DNA of 64,000 bases from CAJXII01 sp965242915 (GCA_965242915.1 CBDETN010000025.1:124001-188000); one strand, 5' to 3'; numbered from the stretch's first letter, positions 43,771 to 53,989 are shown. Made by a program: numbers and translations. The notes: generated by a model not told the origin, from the sequence alone.

Positions 43771-45401
43771 TCAGCAATCAAGTTTTTGATTTTTATAAAT
43801 TCCAAATAATTTAATAAATCTAAAGTAATATTCTAAATTCATTGCATATATCAAGATATACTCTTCTATATCTTTTCTTATTTGTGTTAAATTACCTTTT
43901 TGTATGGATAGTATAAGTTTTTGAAATAGATTTATCCCTATAAGATTTAACATTCGTTTAAAATTATAGGTAAACATTATCAAGGCATTTTCACCTGATA
44001 CTTTATTTTCACCTCTTACTAAAAAATGATCCCATCCAAGTGTTCTTTTTATAGTTCCAAATGGATGTTCTGCTATTACTAAAGAAAGTTTGCTGCACAA
44101 CCGCTATTCGCTACTTTTGAACCTCTTTTTTTAACTATATCTTTATATTCTTGTATTTTCATTTTTTTATTATGTTGTTCTGTAATATGTTCATATTCCC
44201 ATCTATATAGTTGTTTATACGGTGTTTTAGTTGGAATACATTTATCTTTTAACGGACAAGCTTTACATACTAGACTTGTTCCTGTATATTTAAAACTAAT
44301 TTTATTATTTTTTATTTGTATGGTAGCTCTTTTATTTAATTGTTTATTATTAGGACAAATATAACAATCATTTTCTTTATCATAATTAAATTTATCTTTT
44401 GGAAACTTACCTTTATCTATTTGTGCTTGTTGCTTATTAGCTTCTGGAACTATTGCATTAATATTATCTTCAACACACTTTTTAAATTCTTTACCACTAT
44501 AATATCCTGTATCAGCTACTATATCTAATTTATTAACTTCTAGATTTTCTTTAGTTTCTTGTGACATTTTATGAAGTTGATTGAAATCATTACCTTTTGT
44601 AGATATATTAGTAGCCACTATAAATTTAAATGTACTATCTACTACTATTTGTGAATTATAAGCCATAAGGTTATGTGATGGTTTTTTCATTAAAGTTGCA
44701 TCAGGGTCTGTTTTATTATATTGAGTTTTATTTAACTTTTCTAATAATTTTAAATTATTTGATAACTCTTTTTGTTGATATTTTAATTTTCTTAAATCTT
44801 TAGGTAATTTACTAGTTATAGTTAATGGTTGTATTTGTTTATCTGAAAACTCTAATAGCTTTAAATATTTCTCTATCTCATCTTCAACTTTAGTTAAATC
44901 TTTATCTAAAGTTTTTTTCATAATAAGTTGATTTTTAGAAGCATTAGCTCTTAAAAATGCACCATCTAAAGCTTTTATACCATCTCCTATTAAATTAACA
45001 TTTTTACACAATAGTACAAATTCTTTAAATACTTGTTTTAAAGCTTTTGGATTATTTTTTCTAAAGTCCGCAATTGTATGATAGCTTGGTGTTAATCCAG
45101 AAGTTAACCATATTAGTTCTATATTTCTTTTAATCTCTTTTTCTAAAGCTCTACTGCTTCTAATTTTATTTATATATCCATAGATATATATCTTTAATAG
45201 TAATGATGGATTATAAGCTTTCTGACCATCTATCCTATCACTTTTTCTAGTATCATCAAATCCTAATTTTTCTAAATCCAATATATTTACATATGATTCT
45301 ATTACTCTTACACTATTATCTTCATCTACATAATCATCAATACTTGGTGGAAATAATTGTGGTTGATTTCTTTCTTGACCTTGTTTATATTTAGTAGTCA
45401 T
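43771..45401 (-). pseudogene. IS1182 transposase disrupted by the 41-bp repeat
   Basis: The N-terminal 430 or so codons equal those of the intact copy (16323-17912). After KDIVKKRGS the inserted 41 bp (not a multiple of three) shifts the frame, and the product ends at 44079 with a foreign tail. The last 100 codons (EHPFGTIKRTLGWDHFLV onward, including the end of the DDE fold) remain out of frame. It is probably inactive, but can be mobilised by the intact copy. Confidence 0.92.
44077..44117 (+). repeat. 42-bp dispersed repeat, copy B (41 bp), inside IS1182
   Basis: TACTAAAGAAAGTTTGCT, then a variable centre, then CGCTATTCGCTACTTT. Comparison with the intact IS shows the uninserted target GTTCAACTATTGAAC, a perfect inverted repeat with a CTA loop. 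The insertion lies next to that loop, and two adjacent bases have changed (AA to TG). Confidence 0.85.
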
Positions 45402-45589
45402 AAAATACCTTTTAAAGCCTATTGTATATGGCCTTATATGATATTATTATATCAAAATATTGATTTGTATTTGATGAAATTATAGTGTATTTTTTTATTA
45501 TATTGAGACTGTAAATATAGTTATTTCACAGTCTCTCCTGAGTGGGAATCCATATATAAATTAAATATAAAAGAAACGGTTAAATAAAT

Positions 45590-45691
45590 ATGAAACATAC
45601 AATGGAACAACTTAAAGATATACACTCCCACTTGGAAAGTGGGAGCGAGAAAAGTATCTTGCATCTGGGGCTTCTTGCCACTTGCATTTAG
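45590..45691 (+). other. decayed fourth copy of the cassette leader region
   Basis: After the right hairpin arm of border copy 3, the familiar AT-rich leader approach and an ATG appear, but the 33-codon frame (MKHTMEQLKDIHSHL and so on) departs from the leader after a few residues and stops. A hairpin CTCCCACTT-GGAA-AGTGGGAG lies within it. The remains were then cut by the IS at 45714. Confidence 0.4.
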
Positions 45692-45713
45692 TAGTTGCGT
45701 CAAGCACATTGTT

Positions 45714-47046
45714 TATAATACCCCAAGAAAATAAGAACGAAAAAATAAGATTCTTATTCCTAAAAAGTTAAAATAATAAAATATTTAATAGGGGTAAAAA
45801 ATGAGTACAAAAAGAAGAATATTTACAGCAAAATTTAAAACAAAAATTGTTTTAGAAGTTTTAAAAGGTGAAAAGACTTTAAATGAGATAGCAAGTAAAA
45901 ATAATATAACACCTAAAAATATCCAAAATTGGAAGAAGATATTTTTGGATAATGCAGAGTTGGCAATGGAGCCTGTAAAGGCTATCAAAGAATATAAAGA
46001 CGAAAACTTAAAATTACAATCTAAAATAGATGATTATGCAAAGATAGTAGGTAAAATGACAGTTGAAAAGGAATGGCTTGAGGAAAAGCTACAAAGCTTG
46101 GACTTATCTAATAAAAAAGAGTTGATAGAGTCTAAGCTAACATATATTTCAGTATCAACTCAATGTAAACTTATAAAATTAAATCCAAGCAGCTTATATT
46201 ATAAGCCTATAGAAAATAAGCATAAAATATCACTCAAAGATAAGATAAATGATATTTATGAGCAAATACCAATATATGGAGCTTTAAAAGTTCATCAGCA
46301 ACTTTTAGAAGATGGATACAATATAAGTTTGAATACTGTTTATAAATATAGACAAGAGATGGGTTTAAAGCCAATATTAGCAGTTAAACCAATAAATCTA
46401 TCAATACCAGATAAGCAACATAAAAAATACTCTTACAAGCTTAGAGGAGTTGACATAGTAAAAGCAAATCAAGTATGGAGTACGGATATAACATATATCA
46501 AGATTAATGGCGGCATGGTTTATTTAGCAGCTATAATTGATTGGTATTCTAAAGCTGTACTATCTTGGAAAATATCCAACACTATGGATTCAGCTTTAAC
46601 AATGGATGTTCTAAATGAAGCATTATCGCTATATGGTAAACCTGAAATATTTAATACAGATCAAGGCAGTCAATACACAAGTCATATCCATACACAGACT
46701 TTAAAAGATAATGGCATCATTATCTCAATGGATGGTAAAGGTAGAGCTACTGATAATATTTGTATAGAGAGATTCTGGCGAAGTGCAAAAGTTGAAAGAA
46801 TTTATCTAAATGAATATAACACAATTAAAGAGTTAAAAACTGATGTGAAAGATTATATTGATTTTTATAATCATAAAAGATTTCATCAAACTTTAAATTA
46901 TAAAAAACCAATGAGTTTTTATTATGATAGTTTAAAAATTAATAATAAGGATTATGATAAATTAGTTGAAATTGTGGCATAAGGTAACAGGTGAAAAAGA
47001 GAATAAGGATTTAGAAAAAGTTGTCTTGTCTTCTTGGGGTATTATA
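45714..47046 (+). mobile_element. IS3-family insertion sequence (third type)
   Basis: 1333 bp. The inverted ends are TATAATACCCCAAGAA (45714 onward; complement ending at 47046), flanked by a 3-bp duplication GTT (45711-45713 and 47047-47049). Unlike the other two IS3 elements, it has one uninterrupted transposase gene. Confidence 0.85.
45801..46982 (+). CDS. IS3-family transposase, single fused OrfAB frame
   Basis: 393 residues. The N-terminal HTH is KRRIFTAKFKTKIVLEVLKG and LNEIASKNNITPKNIQNWKK. The middle region has YEQIPIYGALKVHQQLLEDG. The integrase core has QVWSTDITYIKINGGMVYLA, NTDQGSQYTSHIHTQ and GRATDNICIERFWRSAKVER. The fused frame needs no frameshift. Appears intact. Confidence 0.92.
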   Translation: MSTKRRIFTAKFKTKIVLEVLKGEKTLNEIASKNNITPKNIQNWKKIFLDNAELAMEPVKAIKEYKDENLKLQSKIDDYAKIVGKMTVEKEWLEEKLQSLDLSNKKELIESKLTYISVSTQCKLIKLNPSSLYYKPIENKHKISLKDKINDIYEQIPIYGALKVHQQLLEDGYNISLNTVYKYRQEMGLKPILAVKPINLSIPDKQHKKYSYKLRGVDIVKANQVWSTDITYIKINGGMVYLAAIIDWYSKAVLSWKISNTMDSALTMDVLNEALSLYGKPEIFNTDQGSQYTSHIHTQTLKDNGIIISMDGKGRATDNICIERFWRSAKVERIYLNEYNTIKELKTDVKDYIDFYNHKRFHQTLNYKKPMSFYYDSLKINNKDYDKLVEIVA

Positions 47047-47052
47047 GTTTTA

Positions 47053-47083
47053 AAGTCTAAGAGAAGTTTATTCTCTTAGACTT
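47053..47083 (+). terminator. strong hairpin after the IS3 element
   Basis: AAGTCTAAGAGAA, loop GTTTA, TTCTCTTAGACTT, followed by TTGTTT. A 13-bp perfect stem just outside the IS right end; read rightwards it can stop IS transcription. Confidence 0.7.
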
Positions 47084-47274
47084 TTGTTTCTAGACTTATT
47101 TTTAAAACCATAAAATGGACATATTTTCTTCTTTTTTTACAATTCATTATAAATAACCCTTTTTAAACCATTACAGTACCTAGTATAACTTAAGTTTTTG
47201 TGTACTCAGATTTTTAATTAAGCCAAAAGTTTCAAAATGAAGCTTTTTGGCTATTTTGTTCTGTTACGCTGTGT

Positions 47275-47328
47275 CAAGTAAATTTTAAATGTACTGTAAC
47301 AACCCAAGTGTTGCAAGGAATTTAAAAT
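47275..47328 (+). repeat. 54-bp repeat, left copy (inverted partner at 54991-55044)
   Basis: Contains TTTTAAATGTACTGT and CAAGTGTTGCAAGGAAT. The minus strand of 54991-55044 has the same sequence with a handful of changes. Both copies point into the interval between them. Confidence 0.7.
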
Positions 47329-47376
47329 GAGTAATAGAAATTATTATGATTTTCTATGAATTTTATTATATTTAAA

Positions 47377-47394
47377 TTCCGGGGACAGGATACC
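47377..47394 (+). repeat. third CGGGGACAGGAT repeat
   Basis: TTCCGGGGACAGGATACC, followed by CCTAATTATTAAA as at 40262. Together with 40217-40266 it brackets the region of module 3 and the IS insertions. Confidence 0.55.
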
Positions 47395-47829
47395 TAATTA
47401 TTAAAAAAATAGAAACAACCAACAGAAAAAAACTGTGACGATTATCATATACAATATAAATTGGAGGTAGAATTAGAAGTAAAAAACTATAAATAAATAT
47501 ATAAAAGAGATGCTAAAAAAATATGTATTTTATAATTTAAATTAGTAATTGGTCAAAAGTAAAGTTCTAAAAGGGACTGTAAATCTAACTGAAACATTTT
47601 AACTAGTTATTTGGTTTTAGTTTTCTCCTTTATTAATTATAGTTGACTTTTTAAACCCTTATAGTACCTAAGTTAGATTAAGTTTTTAAGCACCCATATT
47701 TTTTATTAAGTCGATTTTTTAATCATCTAGTACAAATATCACTCAACAAAGACACCATATCACAAACACTTGGACACTTACAAATTTGAAATATTCTCTA
47801 ACAACATTTTAGCATAAAGTGTCCAAGTG

Positions 47830-48570
47830 TTAATTTATTTTTGACATAATTTTCCTCATTGATGTACCTTTTAGTTCAACTCTATGTGAAGAATGTACAA
47901 TCCTATCTAATATTGCATCAGCAACAGTATCATTATTTAAATAATCATACCACTGTGATACAGGAAGTTGAGAGGTGAGAATTATTGATGATAAGTCAAC
48001 TCTACTTTCTATAATTTCTAATAAATTTGTAGCATCATCAGCTGATAATGGATTTATTCCAAAGTCATCTAAAATAAGAATACTATATTTGCTAAGTTTT
48101 CGTAAGAAATTTGTATATGTTCCATCTGCTCTTGCGATTGATATATCTTCAAGTATTGTAGGAACTCTAATATAATAAGCTTTAAATCCATCCATGATAG
48201 AACGATTAGCTAGTGCTTGTGCGAGATAAGATTTACCAGTTCCTGTTTTACCTGTAATGATAATATTTTGATAATTTCTTATAAAGTCCATATTTGCTAA
48301 TCCTAAAATTTGTTCTTTATTTAAACCTCTTGTTTGCTTATAAACTAAATCTTCTAAAGTTGCTTGCTTATCTTTTATTTTTGATATATTAAAATTAAGT
48401 TTAATCCTTCTGTTGTGCTGATGTATCTCTTGGGCTTCAAGTAGGTTGTAGAGTTTCTCATTAAATGATAATTTATCATAATTTCTATCTTCAATTTGTC
48501 GTAAGTATGCTGTTTTAAAGCCTTCTAATTTTAATTCACTCATTTTATTTGTTACTGTTTCTTGGTTCAT
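47830..48570 (-). CDS. istB: IS21-family helper ATPase IstB
   Basis: 246 residues. AAA+ ATPase resembling DnaC: Walker A NIIITGKTGTGKSYLAQALA, Walker B SILILDDFGINPLSADD, then LTSQLPVSQWYDYLNNDTVA and ILDRIVHSSHRVELKGTSMR. IstB loads on target DNA and stimulates the IstA transposase. It follows istA by 15 bp. The gene is intact. Confidence 0.93.
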   Translation of the reverse strand: MNQETVTNKMSELKLEGFKTAYLRQIEDRNYDKLSFNEKLYNLLEAQEIHQHNRRIKLNFNISKIKDKQATLEDLVYKQTRGLNKEQILGLANMDFIRNYQNIIITGKTGTGKSYLAQALANRSIMDGFKAYYIRVPTILEDISIARADGTYTNFLRKLSKYSILILDDFGINPLSADDATNLLEIIESRVDLSSIILTSQLPVSQWYDYLNNDTVADAILDRIVHSSHRVELKGTSMRKIMSKIN

Positions 48571-48585
48571 TTTTTTCTATCCTTT

Positions 48586-49947
48586 TTATTTATATTCTGT
48601 ATTACCACGAATATTACTGTGGTTATTTTGTGCTATATTTATAATATTATTAGCAGGCTTTTTATAATAAAGCTTTTTTGATAATATTGATTTTATAGAT
48701 GCAACTGTAGTGGCATTAATACTCATTGCATATCCTAAAGCTAAATCAACTTCATATTTTTCATATTGTTTTGCCAATGAAAGAATGGCATTTAGTTTTC
48801 TGTATGCATATGATGGAAATTGCTCTTGTTCTAATTTCATCTTTGTAAACTCTACAGTTTGAACCCCTATACTTTTTGCCCAGTTTAAATATCTTCCAGG
48901 ATTAAACTTCGCATCTTGATATTGATGATTTTCAGGTTGGTGCTCTTTAATAGTTGAATATTCACTATCATAATATCTTGGATGTGTGGCAATTAGCTTT
49001 GATTTATGATAAATCTCAACTGTAGATGTTGAGTATCTATTTAATCGTTTCATCACTTTTGCATTGTATATATCAAGCAATGGAGATATAGCATCATTAA
49101 GTTCTTCAACATCAAAGAATTTTCTATGCCGAAGAACGGCTAATATCCATCTTTGAATTGCTTGAACTCCTTGTTCTGCTTTTGCTTTATCTTTTGGTTT
49201 ATATGGTCTTGCTGGTTCAATTACACACCCATAATGATTTGCCATTGCTTTATAACTTTCATTTAAAACAATCCCATCTTTATTATTTGAAATAACTGCA
49301 CTTTTTAGGTTATCTGGTACTAATATTTTAGGTACTCCTCCAAAGAAGTTAAAAGCTTTTGTGTGCGACTTTATAAAGTATTCTTGCTTTTGACTAGGTG
49401 TTGCATCTACATATGTATAACCTGATGCTCCTAATACTGCTACAAATATTTGAGCTTTTGAAATAACTCCTGTTTTACTATTATAAATAGGAACAGTAAC
49501 ACCACTATAATCTACAAATAATTTTTCACCATTTAAGTGTATTTGCCTCATTGATGGATTTAATTTCTTTTTATATTTATGATAATAAGTTTTAAATTAA
49601 GTGTATCCATAACCATCAGGATTCTGCTCTTTATACTCTTGCCATAACAATAGATATGTAACACCTTTTTTACGAATTTCTTTATCAATATATTCAACAT
49701 CAGGTTTAGGTCTTGAAGATTGCCTGTGTAATATAGTTTGTTCAGGGAAAAGCATTTTATACATAATATTTTCATCATGCAATAAAAAATCTTCCAGTTT
49801 ATCTGGTAATATCTCAAATCTTCTACAATATTCAGCTGCAGCAGATCTAGATACACCAAGACTCTTTGCTATTCTCCTATATGAGAAATCCATTTGATAC
49901 TTTAATTTTAGTATCTCTTTAATCTGTTTCATTAAAACTCTCCTCAT
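48586..49947 (-). pseudogene. istA: IS21-family transposase IstA, broken by one nonsense codon
   Basis: The N-terminal part (49597-49947) has the HTH MDFSYRRIAKSLGVSRSAAA and ends at TAA (49597-49599). Reading on in the same frame gives FKTYYHKYKKKLNPSMRQIH and the integrase core (EKLFVDYSGVTVPIYNSKTG, LVPDNLKSAV, KPKDKAKAEQGVQ). A single C-to-T change (CAA to TAA) explains the break. A shorter product from the ATG near 49551 lacks the DNA-binding part. The element is probably immobile on its own. Confidence 0.85.
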
Positions 49948-50275
49948 TGATACACTCCTAATATTTTTAGAAGTGTAGTTTAATATGGAGAATATCTCAA
50001 ACTTAAATTAGTTTTAATCCAGCAAATAAACTTAATTTAAACTTTCCTATCACTTTTTCAACCAAAGTGTCCAGATAAAAAGTGATACGGTGTCTTTTTG
50101 TTAACCGCTAGGGTGTCTTTTTAGAAAGTGATATGGTGTCCAGATGGGAGTGATTTTTGCAATCTAGACCTCTTTAATATTTACTACAAGCAATTATAGT
50201 TTAAAATTGCATTAAATCACATTTAGATCTATTGTATATAAAAAATATGTCAAAATTATGTTATTTATATGGAAT

Positions 50276-52021
50276 TTAACAAAACTCTTTTGACGGTTTA
50301 CCAAAGTAATATCCCTGAAACTCGTCTATACCTAGTTGAAAAGTGATATCAAATACCTTTTTACAGTGTATATACTCTGCTATTGTTTTGATATTAAGTT
50401 CTTTTGAAAATTGTACAATTGCTTTTACAAGTTCAAATGAATCTTTGTCTGTATCGATATTTTTTATTAACGAACCGTCAATTTTTAAGTAATCCGGTTT
50501 TAGTTTGATTATATGTGTAAAGTTTGAATATCCTGTACCAAAATCATCTATTGCAATTCGAACACCAAGAGCTTTAAACTTTTCTATAAAATCTGCCAAA
50601 ATTTCAAAGTTACCTATATCTTCACTCTCAACTATTTCAAATATAATATGTTTTGCAATATTTCTGTCACTCAATATTTTTTTTAAAAATTGTACAAGTT
50701 CCCTATTTATAATATCTTGATATGTTAAGTTTATAGAAAGATCTATCTTCTTTTTTTCAAGCAGTTTAAAAGTTTTTTTTATCACAAGGTATGAAATATT
50801 ATTGTACTGTTTAGTTTTTAGTGCTATAAATAAAAATTTCGCAGGAGAAGTATTCTCATCAATAGAATCCTCTTTGCTGATTAACCTCATCAGTGTTTCA
50901 TATTTTATAATTTTTTGTTCTCGATTTACAATTGGTTGTAAGCAGGGGATAAAAAGATCTTGTTTTACTCCTTTTTTGAGTATTTTTAGCCATTTGACCG
51001 TGTTTGCTATCTCTTCTGAGAAATCAATATTTAAATGATAAACAGAAAATCTCATATTGTTATCTTTTGCGTAGCTAAGTGCCATATCCGCCTTGCTGAG
51101 TATCTTCTCTTGTTCTACAACAATACCTGCCGTGATTGTTAATTCAATCGTTTCATTATTTTGTTTTAAAGAAAAATTAGTTGCTGCAACAAATTCAAAA
51201 AGTTCATTGATATCTTTTTCAACTTCATCAAAATCAAAAAATTCACCTGCTTCAAAAAGTACAAACTGATCTCCTGAGATTCTATAAACCTCATATCTTC
51301 TTGTTTGAGCATATGTTTCAAGTAAATTTGTAAAACTCTTCAAGATTTCATCACCTGCATTAGTTCCAAAGAGTTCATTAACAAAGTGAAAATTATCTAT
51401 ATCTACTAAGATAAAAACAGGAAACTCAACATCTTTAATATCAAGATCAAGTTTGAAACGGCTTTTTAAACCTGTCAAATCATCAACATATAATTTATGC
51501 TCTAATTCTTGCGTCCTTTGTTTTACTTTTATTTCAAGCGAATTATTTAACTCTTTTAGTTCTATATTTTTATGCTGAAGCTCTTTTTGATACTGTATAT
51601 TTTCTTCTTTAAGTCGTATCTTTTCAACACTTGTTGCCAACGCTTCCAAAAATTGTTCAGTTATGATTGGCTTTAACAAATATCCATCAATTCCAAGCTT
51701 AATAGTTTCTGTAAAATATCCTGATTCCCCATAAGCAGAAACTACTAAAATCTGTTGGTTCGGATTGATTTTTTTTATTTCACTTATCATCTCAATCCCA
51801 TTCATATTAGGCATATTTATATCTGCCACTACTAAATCAATATTACTGCGGTAGAGTTTATATTTATCAAGCCCGTCTACCCCGTCAAAACACTCAATAA
51901 CTTTGTTAAAAGATCTTTGCAGCAGCAATGAGGTAGAATTTCTTACTTCCTCGTTATCTTCTACATATAAGATACATATATCTTTGCCGTATTTTTTTAA
52001 ATTTTTTAAAAGTTTATACAT
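50276..52021 (-). CDS. REC-GGDEF-EAL response regulator, probable c-di-GMP phosphodiesterase
   Basis: 581 residues. The REC domain has LYVEDNEEVRNSTSLLLQRS, the acceptor in LVVADINMPNMNGIEM and the lysine in LLKPI. The GGDEF domain (LYVDDLTGLKSRFKLDLD) has the signature degraded to SGDQF near residue 250, so cyclase activity is unlikely. The EAL domain has YETLMRL near 372, VESED and IDDFGTGYSNFTHIIKLKPD near 490, then AEYI, with most metal ligands present. Output is probably c-di-GMP hydrolysis controlled by phosphorylation. It overlaps the upstream kinase gene by 8 bp, its likely partner. Confidence 0.87.
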   Translation of the reverse strand: MYKLLKNLKKYGKDICILYVEDNEEVRNSTSLLLQRSFNKVIECFDGVDGLDKYKLYRSNIDLVVADINMPNMNGIEMISEIKKINPNQQILVVSAYGESGYFTETIKLGIDGYLLKPIITEQFLEALATSVEKIRLKEENIQYQKELQHKNIELKELNNSLEIKVKQRTQELEHKLYVDDLTGLKSRFKLDLDIKDVEFPVFILVDIDNFHFVNELFGTNAGDEILKSFTNLLETYAQTRRYEVYRISGDQFVLFEAGEFFDFDEVEKDINELFEFVAATNFSLKQNNETIELTITAGIVVEQEKILSKADMALSYAKDNNMRFSVYHLNIDFSEEIANTVKWLKILKKGVKQDLFIPCLQPIVNREQKIIKYETLMRLISKEDSIDENTSPAKFLFIALKTKQYNNISYLVIKKTFKLLEKKKIDLSINLTYQDIINRELVQFLKKILSDRNIAKHIIFEIVESEDIGNFEILADFIEKFKALGVRIAIDDFGTGYSNFTHIIKLKPDYLKIDGSLIKNIDTDKDSFELVKAIVQFSKELNIKTIAEYIHCKKVFDITFQLGIDEFQGYYFGKPSKEFC

Positions 52022-53882
52022 TGTTTTTATTCCTAGTTATATTATTGTCATTTTCTATATTATTCATTTTTTCAATACTTTTCAATTCTATTGTAAACAC
52101 TGCACCTTTACCACTGTTTGTGACACTGAGTTTACCTTTGCAGTGATCCTCGATAATAGTTTTTGACATATATAGTCCTAACCCTGTCCCATCTTTATTT
52201 TTTTTTGTAGAAAAATATGGCATAAAAATATTATCCATAATATCTTTAGATACTCCGCCTGCATTATCACCTATTTCAAGAAAGTAGCTTTTGTTAATTT
52301 TATAAGTTTTTAGATATATTGTCGGATTTTTAATATTGTGTTCTATAAGTGCATCTTCTGCATTTTTGACAAGGTTCAATACTACTTGTTTTAACTCATT
52401 TGGATAAGAATTAAACATTTCATTACACTTGTAATTTTTTACAAGTTTTATATTATCATTATTAAGTGCTGAGCCTATAATCTCCAATGAACTTTCAATA
52501 ATATCTTCAAGTCTGATCTTGGTTTGTTCTTTGGTATTTTTAAAAAAATCTCTAAAGTCATCTATAGTAGAAGATAGATGCTGTGAATAATCAGATATCT
52601 TTCCCAGTGATTTTTTAAAAAACTTTTCATTATAGTTACCCATCATAAGGTCAAGTTTCATTACTCCTACTGTTGATGATATAGCAGCTAGAGGCTGTCT
52701 CCATTGGTGAGCTATCATTGATATCATCTCTCCCATTTGTGCAAGTCTGCTTTGGTGCAGCATCTGTTTCTCTTTTTGAGTATTTTTATCAACCTCTTCT
52801 CTTACTCTTTGTTCGAGTGTTTCATTTAATTCTTGTAATTTTTTTGTTTTTTCTTCTACTTTTAGTTCTAATAAATCATTTAGCTTATCCACTTTTTCTT
52901 TTAAATTGCCAAATTTTAATGACCAAATATAAGCAACTGGAAAAGATAATAAAATTATAAAGAACATAATAAATAGCATCTTATTGATTTGTTCTTGAAT
53001 TTGTTTTTGAACTTCATAAAACTTAGGCTCAAATATCATTTTAATATTTTCACCATTATCTAAATCTATCAGTTTTGAATATAATCTTTCTCCAATATAT
53101 TCATTGTTATTTAGTATCTTTTGATAACTGTCTTTAAAATGATTTTTAACAGTATATTTAGTATTTAGATATTTACCCCAGTTGTATTTTTTTTGGGGAT
53201 GTATAATAAAGTTACCATCTTTATCTATAAGATAAATATTATATAGTGATAGATTGGACATTTTATTTAAGAAATATTTCATAAATATATTGATTATAAG
53301 TATGCCGACTTGTTTATTTTTTACAAAAACAGGAATACCAACTCTCAATACCGGTTTTATCGGTTTCTCGATTTGACCATGCTCTATATTTAAATCAATT
53401 TTTGAATACCAGCTTTTTTCTTTATCATTGAGCTGAATAATCTCTTTAAAATAGTATCTATGTGATTTATTTTGCAGTTTATTATTGGGTATTAAGATTG
53501 GGGCTGAATTATAGTCTACTCTATCTATCCTAATCTTCTCAAATCCGTTTTTATCAAGATATTTAAGCTGCATTATATCAGCAGAGGTGTTTGTAATATA
53601 TGAAAACAACTCTACAATATTGGAGTCACTGTTATTACTAAGATATTGTTTAAATATTTTTGAATCTCTAATTGCAAATAATTTTTTCTCAGCATCTTTA
53701 GTATATTGGTCAAAAAAAGCTTTTTGTTCAGCAAGTTCTTTAATCACCTCTTTTTGACTTGACTTTTTTATATTTTCTTCACTAATCTTATGCATTGTAA
53801 ATATTGCAACTAATACCAGTGCAATACCATATACAAAGTAACTTGATAACAGTTTGTTTTTAAATGATAGTTTTTTTAACAT
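52014..53882 (-). CDS. membrane sensor histidine kinase with periplasmic Cache-like domain
   Basis: 622 residues. Membrane helix 1 (SYFVYGIALVLVAIFTMH), a periplasmic region of about 260 residues with Cache-like segments (RVGIPVFVKNKQVGILIINI, YNIYLIDKDGNFIIHPQKKY), helix 2 (MLFIMFFIILLSFPVAYIW), a coiled coil (residues 325-385), then phosphoacceptor MGEMISMIAHQWRQPLAAIS (His near 395), N box LVKNAEDAL, G1 GDNAGGV and G2 GTGLGLYMSK. It probably phosphorylates the REC-GGDEF-EAL protein encoded next. The ligand is unknown. Confidence 0.9.
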   Translation of the reverse strand: MLKKLSFKNKLLSSYFVYGIALVLVAIFTMHKISEENIKKSSQKEVIKELAEQKAFFDQYTKDAEKKLFAIRDSKIFKQYLSNNSDSNIVELFSYITNTSADIMQLKYLDKNGFEKIRIDRVDYNSAPILIPNNKLQNKSHRYYFKEIIQLNDKEKSWYSKIDLNIEHGQIEKPIKPVLRVGIPVFVKNKQVGILIINIFMKYFLNKMSNLSLYNIYLIDKDGNFIIHPQKKYNWGKYLNTKYTVKNHFKDSYQKILNNNEYIGERLYSKLIDLDNGENIKMIFEPKFYEVQKQIQEQINKMLFIMFFIILLSFPVAYIWSLKFGNLKEKVDKLNDLLELKVEEKTKKLQELNETLEQRVREEVDKNTQKEKQMLHQSRLAQMGEMISMIAHQWRQPLAAISSTVGVMKLDLMMGNYNEKFFKKSLGKISDYSQHLSSTIDDFRDFFKNTKEQTKIRLEDIIESSLEIIGSALNNDNIKLVKNYKCNEMFNSYPNELKQVVLNLVKNAEDALIEHNIKNPTIYLKTYKINKSYFLEIGDNAGGVSKDIMDNIFMPYFSTKKNKDGTGLGLYMSKTIIEDHCKGKLSVTNSGKGAVFTIELKSIEKMNNIENDNNITRNKNNV

Positions 53883-53989
53883 GTTTTATATTATCAAAGT
53901 TTTATAATACTGCTAATAAAGTATTTTAACTAATTTAGCAGCAATTTTATTTTAAACTCTGCTCCTTTATTTAGTTAATTTAAATAAAG

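Larger units (their letters stand above)
43734..45535 (-). mobile_element. IS1182-family insertion sequence, second copy carrying a 41-bp insertion
   Basis: 1802 bp with the same 16-bp terminal repeats as the copy at 16286; the excess over 1761 bp is exactly the 41-bp dispersed repeat at 44077-44117. The target duplication is TCCT. Elsewhere the two copies are nearly identical, so this copy arrived recently. Confidence 0.93.
43723..45546 (+). repeat. cassette-border hairpin, copy 3, split by IS1182
   Basis: The left arm CCCACTC (43723-43729) and loop TCCT (43730-43733) are followed by the IS. A duplicated TCCT (45536-45539) and the right arm GAGTGGG (45540-45546) follow. The insertion point is therefore exactly at the loop of this hairpin. 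Confidence 0.85.
47047..47829. other. gene-free 780-bp stretch of repeats and remnants
   Basis: No gene could be supported. It contains the terminator at 47053-47083, a 54-bp sequence repeated in inverted orientation at 54991-55044, the CGGGGACAGGAT repeat at 47377-47394, and two imperfect direct repeats of a block resembling AGTACCTA...TTAAGTTTTT (near 47176 and 47658). It appears to be a mosaic of mobile-element debris between an IS3 and an IS21 element. Confidence 0.6.
47738..50154 (-). mobile_element. IS21-family element with damaged istA
   Basis: Encodes istA and istB on the minus strand. The ends carry related multiple repeats: ATCACT followed by GACACCATATCAC on the left (47738-47763), and the complement GTGATATGGTGTC then AGTGAT on the right (to 50154). 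Further GTGTCCA and GTGTC copies lie inside both ends, as in IS21. Exact ends and a target duplication were not resolved. Confidence 0.8.

Noticed and set aside
37862..45546. Regularly recurring palindromic repeats suggesting a CRISPR array
   Set aside because: Only three or four copies about 2.6 kb apart; they are borders of duplicated Rhs cassettes, without short spacers or cas genes.
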